From: Batillaria attramentaria
Taxonomy: Eukaryota > Mollusca > Gastropoda > Batillariidae
Direction of reading: 5' to 3'
Length of the DNA: 64,000 nucleotides
NCBI GenBank assembly: GCA_018292915.2
Contig: JACVVK020000169.1
Location: forward strand, 855,001 to 919,000
Of the stretch, positions 36,749-46,919 are shown piece by piece (position 1 is the stretch's first letter; the number at the start of each line of letters is the position of its first letter). Made by a program: the position numbers and the translations under genes. The notes under the pieces were generated by a model. That model had not been told where the DNA came from and searched no databases. It worked only from the letters and a program-made list of their open reading frames with translations.

Positions 36749-38427
36749 TATTACAGAAGTGACGCCACACATCTTGATTCTTCATGCAGAGGACGACTTG
36801 GTGGTACCGTTCCACCTTGGCCACAAGGTAGACAAAATTTAATGAGAACAGAAAAGTCATTCATCAGTAATTATACCGGTATTCTTTATACCGTGAGGTG
36901 TGCACTTATCCTTTGTAAGTTGATCAGGTTACGTCACTGCTTTGGTGCTTAACATTTTCACCTATTTTAATGCCAGAGGACAGGAAAGAAAGATGGTATT
37001 GTCACACACGTCACTGAGACTAGCAAACAGATTTATATTCTGCCTATCTCAAAAGGAAAGAAAACGTTTAGCTGACAGAACGTGTTTGTGTTTGTGTGTG
37101 CAGCTGTATCAGCAAGCCAAGAAGTCTCGATCTAAACATACAGGAGGTGTGGAGTTGGTTGCCTTTCAGGTCACCATGGTTATGGACACAAAACCACATC
37201 TGCAAGGCGCCAGAGTTACCTGATATTGTTATGTACGCACGACCTGTTGAACACTGTTGCTGGTTGCTCTTAATGGGCTGTTCATTTAGTTAAAATGATA
37301 ATGAGCGCTGAAAAAAAGTACAGACTTGGTTGATCATTTCACAGAAAAAAGTGCAGTAAGGGGGTCAGCGTTTATTTTAAAGACTTTGAATAATGTCCAT
37401 ATACTTTTTATGCAGTTTGTTGAATGTACATTTACTTAATGAACGTCACTGTTTTTTGTTTCAGGAACTTTGTGGAGAAAGCGTACGCAGATGCCAGAAA
37501 GTAGAGAAGATTTTGGTGAAACTCCAAGCACTGCTGCCTCCATCCTTGCTGACAGTCTTCTGCCCAGTTACATGTACATGGTAATTCCATGATGATTGTC
37601 ACTTCAGGAAAGATTATGATGTACATAAGGATGTATATTTTTGTGTAAAGATATAACTGCTCTCATGCGTTTTGTCTAAATAATTATGGTAATACAGTAT
37701 ACAGCTTGTGTGGTTGGCTGTGTGTGTTTTGCTTCTTCTATCCATTTTATGTTGTCAAGATGTTACACAAATTGTTTTGGGTTTCCGGTGTCCACTTTTA
37801 GATAACTTTATTTCACAAATGTTTGGATGAATGATCTTGTTTGTTTCAGTCAGTATGACTGAAATAGTTTGCCAGCTGTGATCTTGTTATTTGTTATTCT
37901 TGATTTACTGTTTTCACTCGTCGTTTTAGTGGAATGATTTGCGTATGCATGGGTGCATGGAACACTCAGGCTAGGGAATTCCTGAAGGAAATTCTGGAAA
38001 AAAAAAAAGGAAAAAAAAAACTGAAACCCAGGTCGGAGTTAAGGAGCAGCACCCAGATTGGGGGTGTGAGGGGGATGAATTTTAGCAATTGTGAAGGCTT
38101 TTAGTGGCCTCTCCTGGCACCCAAAAGTAATGTGATATTTACACCTGACAGTTTCTTTGGCAGAAACTTCAATTATTGATTTTTTCTTGTTCTTTTCTTT
38201 CTTCTTTTTTTTTTTGGGGGGGGGGGGGGTGGCTGAAAAGGTAGGAAATTTGGCCGAAAATTGCAAAATGACTGAAAATTCCCCAGCCTGAACATGGCCA
38301 GCTTATCTTGTGCTAGTCCCCCTGAGATTCGCCCCCCCCCCCCCCCCAAAAAAAATATATATATTATATATATATAAATAAATACCCCCATGTTCCTGTT
38401 TTGTATATAGTGACGCAAAGCAATGCA

Positions 38428-38433
38428 AATAAA
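38428..38433 (+). promoter_or_regulatory. ABHD12: ABHD12-A polyadenylation signal (AATAAA)
   Basis: AATAAA about 920 bases after the stop, conserved at 49871-49876 in unit B. Confidence 0.45.
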
Positions 38434-38740
38434 CTTGGAATGGCATTTATGTGGATGGTGTGAGATTTTGGGGTGGGGAAGGGTACATGTAGTTTGATTA
38501 TGATCATGACAAACAGATGGAAATCTCAGGTATCATGCAGAATGTGACTGCGATTGTGCAAGCCACAGCTGACGGAATTCTTCATGTTTGAAAGAGGTGG
38601 AAGAGCTTACATGTAATAATAATATTTGGTATATATGCCAGTTGCCAGTACAGTGTAAATGGGAATGATGTGATTAGTAAAGTGTTTTGACTGCTAGTCT
38701 ACAGTTACTGTATTGGAACGCACATGCACTTTGTACATTT

Positions 38741-39013
38741 GATACACAAGCAGTTGTTTGAAATTATCTGTGTCCAAGTTGACAAAAATTCTCATGCATT
38801 TCATGATTGTGACGTCTTAAAATTTCTTGTACTAAACAGTGATGGCTGTTTTGTGCTGTTATTAATTTGTTATTGATACACAAGCAGTTGTTTGAAATTA
38901 TCTGTGTCCTACTCCTAGTCTAAAAATTTCTCATATGTTTCATGATTGTCACCTCTCAAAATTTCTTGCACTAAACAGTGATTGCTGTTTTGTGCTGTTG
39001 TTATTAATTTGTT
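38741..39013. repeat. Two-copy tandem repeat of about 135 bp
   Basis: Units 38741-38874 and 38875-39013, each beginning GATACACAAGCAGTTGTTTG. The pair is also present in unit B at 50180-50316 and 50317-50453, so it predates the large duplication. Confidence 0.9.
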
Positions 39014-40850
39014 ATTTTGAAGTTTTTAGCAGCCTGTGAAGCTTTTTTGTGGCAGTAGAGTCTGTTGTTTGTTGAAGAATATGATCATGGCAGTGCCAGC
39101 TGGATTAGTCTGGTAGCTAAAACTAAGATCACAGAATATCAGCACTGTATCTCTACAACATATGTTTGATAAGCACAGTTCATTGGTTTTTTTTTTTTTT
39201 CCAGTCTGCTGCTAAGTGCTGAATACCAATGTGTTTTTGACTGTTCAGGTTCTACCCTGCTGCTATATTAAATCACAGTCATCAGAATGGCTCAGTGTGG
39301 TAATCACAATTGCTTCTGAAACTTACATAATGCAACATATTTTTGATTGAAATGGCATTTGCTAAAGTTGTGTTGGTTGAGAATAAACCATTCAGAAACC
39401 AGCTACTGTGTGTGTGTGTGTGTGTGTTTGTGTGTGTGTAACTGAAACCATAATTACAGTCTTTAGCTTATGTGCACAGGTTGACATGAGAAGTATAAGA
39501 AGAGGCAACAATTCAAATTCTGTTTATGTGCACGCACTAAGCGAGTGGACAATATCTGAGTGTACCAGCATACTGTATGTAAACCAAATAATTACAAGAT
39601 GGACCAGAAACAGGACCATGCCAGAAGTTTCCTGTTCACCAAAATCTCATATCCGGTGAACAGGTGCGCAGCACTTAAAAATAATGAAGACCACAAGTAT
39701 TGGCCACACAAGGTTACTTTTGTTTTCAAGTGGTACCTAAATTAATGATTTCCTGCAAAAACGGATACATATTAAGCAATAACGGACCTTTTTGTGGAAT
39801 CTGGCCAAATTCCCTTTGACCATATACATACCTTTCTTCTTTGCTGAAGAACAAAATGTGTTCATGGAACTGAATCTTTATACACACTCATCTTTGTCTG
39901 CATGTATATTCTTTGTGGCGTCAAAGGTTCTTTCAGTTGTTTTGATTGCCTTTACAGAGTGATGTATTTGTTAATAAATATTTGGTTCAGACTTGTCATG
40001 TCCATACTGTCTTCAAGCAAAAATACGTTCCAATCAAAAATTATGTACATTTCTACTGTCATAGACGTACTACGGATTAGATATCATGGGTGCCATGCCT
40101 GCATATGTGTACCGTAAATTATATTGAATTATATTAATTGGATTTGTCTGCTTCAGGCATAAAGATCTGTATGTTCACATTGTATTAGGCTGGCAGTGTA
40201 GACATAAAGTTTCTAAGTTCACCAATTCATTAAGAGCAGGTCATTTTGTTTCACATGGCTGTGTATACCTTTGGGAGGATTTGCATTGTTTACAATGTCT
40301 CAGTGCAGTACCAATTAAAAAAAAAAAAGGCTGATGAAATCAGGTGTTTGATGATTTTTATATATATACATGTGTGACTGTTGCAAATGGAAGTAATGTG
40401 CCTTGAAATTCAACTGACAAAGTGATTTCCCGCAGGTAACAAATCAGAAGTACACCAACCCATTTATTAACCATGAAAATTGTACAATTTATACATCTGT
40501 GTCATACCATCATAATTTATTCCCCCAAGAAGAGGAGTATCATAGAACACAAACATCACATTCATACCACAGAAGTCTACTCTTCAACTCTGATCAGCAC
40601 CCACATGCCTGTCACATTGATCAAGTGACCACTGCAGGAAAGAACTGCACACACATACAACAAATTACACAATTGCTGCCTGAATGATGGCAGATTCTTA
40701 TGAGTTCCTGTTTTTAGGCCAGCAGACGAAAAGAACTCTACAGGAAAGTCAACACACCCACAGCACTAAAGAAATTAACGGCAGTAACAGTCTCTGCGCA
40801 AAGAGTACTATCCCTTGTGGAAATGGAATCCCTTGCGAAGGACTCCAGCT

Positions 40851-41434
40851 CTACATGCGATGTACTATATGTTCCAACACGCCTTGTCGGATGAGGTGCT
40901 CACATTCAGATCGCAACAGGAAATGCTGCAAACAAAACAATGCAACTTTTATTACACTACAGGTTTAACAAAGAGACTTCCTACATTACTGGTGTCTTAA
41001 GTCTACACTTACGTGTCACGTTGGTTCTGTTCAAACAAGGCTCGCATCTCTTCCAGAACCTGACGGATCCCATCTTTCTACGTTTGCAAGAAATAAATTT
41101 ATAAATATCGGCAATAAGCTCGGGGTGAGAGTAACTAATTGAAAGAAAACTAAGCACAAGAGAATTGGCATCTGATTATCAGTGATAAACATGCACACGA
41201 GACCTGATGCCTCAACAATTGAACTGTTAAATAAGTAATAGCAAACTAGCGGACACTGGGAAAGCATCAGGTAAATCGTGTTGCCGTCGACATGTATATG
41301 CATACAAACTTGCCCCGCCCACTTTTCCCATTCATAGGATTTTCGGCAAGAGTCCATACGTTAAATGGTGCAAGAGCGCCGTCAGTGCATCGGTGTTGTT
41401 CTCGGACAAGTTCTAAAGCCTTTTCTGCCAACAT
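40851..41434 (-). pseudogene. GINS1: GINS1 remnant: exons 1, 2 and 7 only
   Basis: Exon 1 (41434-41360), exon 2 (41077-41013) and exon 7 (40925-40851) are nearly identical to the intact gene, with their splice sites. Exons 3-6 are gone: at about 40997 the sequence joins the equivalent of 28930 directly to 31323. Exon 2 ends in phase 2 and exon 7 starts in phase 0, so splicing 2 to 7 shifts frame. The core of PSF1 is missing and no functional protein is expected. Its promoter is intact, so transcription may persist. Confidence 0.93.
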
Positions 41435-41664
41435 GGCTGAAAACCTTGACGGCACAAAACAGACTAATCAAGAACTTTCCGAACAATAAATAATCCCGCT
41501 TCGCCAGTAAGTTGGTCTTCCCGCCAAAAATGCCAACGCTCTATAGAAAAACAAAATTTTATTGGATAATATCCCGACCTACATCTATCCCCCAACAAAT
41601 GAACAGCGCCGTTTCAGTTGAGCGTCAGTGCTATAATTAGCTGCGTTTTGTTGCGACGATCCAA
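41435..41664. promoter_or_regulatory. Bidirectional promoter, unit B
   Basis: 230 bases between the start codons of the GINS1 remnant and ABHD12-B. The E2F-type site (41518-41530) and the inverted CCAAT box (41561-41565) of unit A are both kept. Confidence 0.65.
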
Positions 41665-44600
41665 ATGGAAGCGAAGACTTCATCGTTGGAGCAGACGACG
41701 GAAACAAAAAAAGAAAAAGACGATGACAGCAAAGCTTATCAACGGAAAGCGAAAATTGTTGCTCTCAGGTAAGTCTAGGCAGTCGTTTTCACAAATCGAA
41801 ATTGTTGTGGTCATTGAAACATTCGACGCTTTCACGTGTCTAATCCAGTTTTGACCACGCAGTGGACTTGGGTCCTACTAATTACCGACGCAATATCACC
41901 TTTTTTTCCTTTTAGCTTTTTTTAAGGCCACTTTTTTCACCGTTAATCATGTTTGTGTGTTATTTCTATGTTTGAACCGCGTTCTATCCGTATTAAGAGT
42001 TGTTTTCGGTTGTTTTCGGTCGTTTCGTTGTTTTCGGTAATTAGTAGGACCGAGTGGACTTAGGACCCTGTTGTCGCAAGCTGTGCTTCCACAGTGTTCG
42101 AAGTCCAAACTGACTTGTTTACCTCACTATGGTTGTGTGCCATTCCGTTGCAATAAACGCTTGATTAGGATGTTGTTTTCCAATCGTCAAGTGAAGAAAT
42201 AACCCAGTAACATGGGCCCAAAATGGCTTGATTGAGTGACCGATTCCAACGGAAACTCATGTGTGTGTGTGTGTGTGCGTGTGTGTGTGTGTAGTGGGGG
42301 GAGGGGGGGGGGTAAAGGCTATGTCAGAACCAGCGATGATGGTGAATTTTCTATCTAGTGAAGTGATATTGCCGGATGTATGTCTGTCACATGATTTATA
42401 CAACATCTGTTTCTGTAGTGTGTGTGTGGGGGGGGGGGGGGGGGGGCAGTGCAGTAGTTGTTGGTCATTGTGTCGATCACAGCGTGGACTTAATGAGTCC
42501 CGAATCATGACCTTAGCGGCACCAGATTGACAGTTTATATTATCAGTTATTGTAAAGAAAGTCCTCATTATCAAGAATTATGCAAGAATCGGGAAAACTG
42601 TTATTGAATGAGACGCAAGTCCAGTCGGTGATGACTGCCAAACGACATGTACTTCTGCTAACTTGTTTCTAGCTTTCTTTTCATTTATGTTGCCATGGCA
42701 AAATAATGCATGTAACAGGCATGCTGTTGTTTACATGTTGAATTGGTACGCCGCCTAGTCCTACAGTGTTCACCCAGTATTGACAATTGTACGTCACACT
42801 GTATGTTGTGTTGCATTTTAATCAGATCATTCATGCCATTGCCAGGAGAATTTGATGTTACAAATATGTGTGTGTGTGGGGGGGGGGGTGGAATAGCGAG
42901 TCAAGTGGCACATAATTATTACTACATGTATATTATTATAAATATCGGTGACACCAAAGAGCCTGTATACATGGCAATTGTACTGGTATGCAAGCTTTTT
43001 AGTGAAACTCGCTCAGACCAATGGTGTTCACTCATGAGACATTTTTCTGTTTTTTGCAGGGAAGGTCTTGTGAGATGCATTTTGCATTTCAAGGTTGCTG
43101 GCTTCATCTTGTTTCTGGCATGTGTGCCTCTGCCCATTTTCTTGAAAGCAAATTCATGGCTTGTGCCAAAACTCATCTTTTCAACTATTGGTGCGTGTCT
43201 GACAACACTCGTTTTGCTATAGATCAATCTTGAAAGATGGCATAATTCTTCTCTGTGTATATATAATATAAAGTGATAGATAACCTAACCCAGTAATGAA
43301 AAACTTATACAGGTGGTTGGCTATAGTTGATGCTAATTAAAATTAATGTCTTTAGCAGATGAGTGGCAGTTATGATGAGGTGGGACAGCCATCCTTAACT
43401 GAACAGTCCAGACAGACCGACAGGTCGGCCACATTTGATTTATCCTTAGCTGTGATGGATAAGTTACACAAACAGTTCACACAGCCACAGGAAACGGGCA
43501 ACGCTATGAGGTTTTGACGTCAAACAGAGCTCACTCAATCATGTTGTACTTATCACCTGGGTTGCGAGACAGGTGGAAAACCTACTGAGCCTCCTGTCGC
43601 CCTGGTGCAAACTTGTACATCTTTCCAAATGCATCTTTAAAGGATGAGGAAATTGATGCTGTTGGTTCCTTTGATTGTTTCAGTCCGCTGGCCAGCTCCC
43701 TTCGTCAATCTTTCGTGCCCAAGTGACTTTGGTCTGAATGCAACTCGCAACTTCTACATGGATGTGGAGGACGGAATCAGAGTTGGTGCATGGTGGGAAT
43801 AATATGTGTTAACTTACATTAAAAAAATTGACATGCTTACTGGAGATACACATCACTGGTAACTATAGCTACTAAGTCATATTATGCAGATCATAGTCCT
43901 GGTGTGTAGCTGTTTAATGTTATGTCTATGCAACTTTGGTTTTGGCTTTTGCTGATGATGGCCGTGTACGTGTTTTAACTGTTCTATATCAACTTCAAGA
44001 CCACGTTGTTTTTGATTTGTGGCTGTGTTTGTTCTCCCTGAGACTGACAAGTGGATCGTTTGCTCATTGTTGGTTGTCTGTACAGGCACACACTGCCAGC
44101 AACCCTGGCTGAAGAGAGTGATCTCCCTTGGGATGCTTATGAGGACACTCTGAAATCTGGGAAGACCATTTTTCTCTACTTGCATGGGAACAGTGACACA
44201 CGGTAAGTTTATGTCATAACATTGTGCATTTGTTCTACATTAGCATTCTACATTTTGTTGTCATCATCATCGATTTTGTATAGATTGGAGAATATCGCAT
44301 CAATACATAATATAATACATGTATTAATAATAAATCACATTTACACAAAGCAGTTCTAGAAAATACATCAACTCATCATGGGAGATAGAGATTTTTGTGT
44401 TCGTTTAGGTTGTTTGCCTGGTTTTTGTGACTGTATACACCTTTTTTAAGTGAATGCATGCAGGCCGGTACAATTGTGAAATTTCTTTTCTTTTATGTAT
44501 TTCAGGGGTGGCCATCATCGTGTTCAGCTGTACAAGTTTCTGTCCAAACTTGATGCACACGTGCTGACGATTGACTATCGAGGTAGGCACATCTACATGT

Positions 44601-46883
44601 ATTCACACGTGTCCAGTTTGCATAATTTTCAGTTCTTGCTTTCAGAAATAAAAATTAAGTTTCAGGACATCTATTGATCAGGGCTTAAAACCTTCCCAGG
44701 GGTGCCGGAAGATGTTGGGGGGAGGGGGGGGGGCAGAATCTCAGAGGGGGGAACGGAAAAGGTCGGCTCAAAACTAAAGTATAGCCGAATGGCCGCTAAA
44801 GTGATTATGAGCAGATATAGACGGACAGGAAATGATGGCTTGAGGCGCTTCTAGTCGCCGCCATAGTCACCTGAATTTCCAAGGGGGGGGGAGGGGGGGG
44901 GGGGGGCAAAAAGATACTCCCCCCCCCTGCTCAGAAAGTGTATTTCCTCCCCTGAAGCACTCAAGATCATTCAAAAATACACCGCAATTGCACAGATTTT
45001 TGGCTCCCTTGTGTAACAGTGGGAGTCTATGTATTAACCCTCCCTCGTCTGTGTGTATGTGTGTGTGTCCAGAAAACTTTAACATTGTCATTTTCTCAGA
45101 ATCTACAAACAGCAGAGGCACCAAACTTGGCATGCTGATAGACAACCACAAGACTTTCAAAACATATCATTTTTTCTCCGAGTTAGCAGTTTACTGTATG
45201 CCATTTACCTACTCTTGTTGCCGTAAGTAGCAGGGGGAGAACGACCCCTGAGCCAGCGGGGACCGCGTGGGCCAAAAGTCGTTTCCCCTAGCTTAGAGCA
45301 TTAACTCCCCTAGCAGAGGCGCCAAACCTGGTGTGCTGATAGACAGTGATAAGACCTATGCACACATACCACCTTGAATGACCTTGACTCAAGGTCAAGG
45401 TCATTAAAACAGTCTGTTGGGAAAATTTACATTTGCATTTTCTCAGAATCCAGAAGAATCAGAAGCATCAAACTATGTGCGATGATTGACATTAGTAGCA
45501 CCTTTACAAACATACCTGTGTTCAGTGACTTTTAGTCAAGGTCAAGGTCATGCACGCATTTTTTTGGAAACTATAACCTTGGCATTTTCTCCAAAACAAC
45601 AAACAGCAGAGGCACCAAACGAGGTATGATGATAGACAGCAGTGAGACCTACCTTTCTGAATGACCTTGACTGAGGGTCAAGGTCATTAAGGCTGTCTGT
45701 TGTGAATTTTAACATTACTGTTTTTGCAGGAACTACAAATACTACAGGCATCAAACTTGGCATAATGATAGACATTGATGAGATCTCATTTGAATGATCT
45801 TGACCAAAGGTCAAGGCCGTACAAACTGTTTCAGGGGAAATTGTAATATTGCCATGAACCCAGAGCGCCAGAGACACTTGGCATGATAATGGATAGTGAG
45901 AAGAGCTTTACAAACATACTCTTGTGAATGACCTTGACCTGTGTCACAAGGGAGCCATGGAGGCTTTTGCCTCTCTAGTTTGTCTGATTCTAAACATTTG
46001 CCTCCAAAATAAAGTATTTCCACCTCTGAAACATTTCAGTTTATATCTGACAACACCAGACTGTATAGGTTTTAGTCTAATTTAAAACAAAAGGCCAGGG
46101 CAGCGTGCCCCCGGACACCCATAGCGGACACATGCTCGTGGCTTTGCCACTGCCTCACTATGTGCTACACACTTTTCCTTCTTTTGGGTCATGGACCATT
46201 TTAAACCCTGATCTATTCATGAGAACTGATACATGTAATAGCATCAAGTCACTGATACTACCCACGCTCATTCGCCAGGCTATGGAGACTCAACTGGCTC
46301 CCCCAGTGTTGAAGGGGTGGTGAAGGACGCACACTTTGCCTACAAGTGGTTGAAGGAAAAGAGTGGTGGAGCACCAATATTTCTATGGGGACACTCTCTT
46401 GGCACAGCGTGAGTATTATTGTTGTTGTTTACATCGCTGTTGTTCTGAAACAGTGTCTATTAGTATGACCTGTTTTGCATGTTTCATGTATAACAAAGAA
46501 TCAGAATAATGCACTAGTAGTTCTACTCTGTGAAGTGAATATAGAGGTATGTCAGTGATAATGAGTGAAGCAAAGCATATGTTTTCCCTTACCTACGTGG
46601 TAATCTGCCTTCTTTGAAATGGGTGTCTATTGTGTTAAAAAGAATGAATTTTGTTTTCTGTGGATAAAAATCTGAGGTATTTTTGCAGGATAACCAGTAC
46701 ACTTCTAGGATGGCTTAATTATACGCCGGCCAGTCCCCACAGTACGGTTTCAGATGTCATATTGTGACCCAGGTGACTGATTCTGATGCACAGATTATGC
46801 GCATTTGATGAAGTATTTTCCACACGCTGTTGTATACGTGTCATTGGTATTGAGACTTGAAGTATCTTTTTCACTTCATGCTA

Positions 46884-46919
<36 letters not shown>

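Larger units (their letters stand above)
31976..37504 (+). pseudogene. ABHD12: ABHD12 copy A, two frameshifted exons
   Basis: Twelve exons: 31976-32079, 33124-33254, 33633-33738, 34017-34133, 34438-34519, 35057-35186, 35479-35516, 35813-35892, 36140-36222, 36749-36827, 37104-37232, 37465-37504. ABHD12 is an ER-membrane alpha/beta hydrolase acting on lysophosphatidylserine and monoacylglycerols. Exons 1-2 give a basic head and one membrane segment, exon 4 the LHGNSGTR oxyanion loop, exon 6 the GHSLG nucleophile and exon 10 the HAEDD acid. Exon 5 is 82 bases against 77 in copy B and reaches a TAG at 34505. Exon 11 is 129 against 128, loses the GYGHK histidine motif and reaches a TGA at 37221. 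The other exons are open and have good splice sites. It may be decayed, or the indels may be consensus errors; the sequence alone cannot decide. Confidence 0.85.
24766..39775. repeat. Tandem segmental duplication, unit A (about 15.0 kb)
   Basis: The unit begins at GCAATAATGGACCTTTTTG. The same junction motif recurs at 39776 and 51198, each time directly after the same unit-end sequence. Unit A carries a complete GINS1 and an ABHD12 copy with frameshifts. Its left end is joined to unique sequence of the upstream gene's 3' flank, which marks it as the first copy of the array. It keeps 24933-27884 and 28930-31323, both missing from unit B. Confidence 0.92.
37505..40850. other. ABHD12-A 3' flank and A/B junction
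   Basis: No coding exon. Contains an AATAAA at 38428-38433 (likely ABHD12-A polyadenylation), a dispersed repeat at 38230-38292, a two-copy tandem repeat at 38741-39013, a TG microsatellite near 39405-39440, and the unit A/B junction at 39775/39776. From 39953 the sequence jumps to the equivalent of 27885, a deletion of about 2.95 kb relative to unit A. Confidence 0.75.

Noticed and set aside
38741..39013. Possible CRISPR-like repeats
   Set aside because: Only two long adjacent copies without spacers; this is a simple tandem duplication in an animal genome.
42743..43222. Open frame of 159 codons ahead of ABHD12-B exon 2
   Set aside because: Only the part from 43060 is the real exon; upstream is intron with a G run, and the frame passes through the acceptor.
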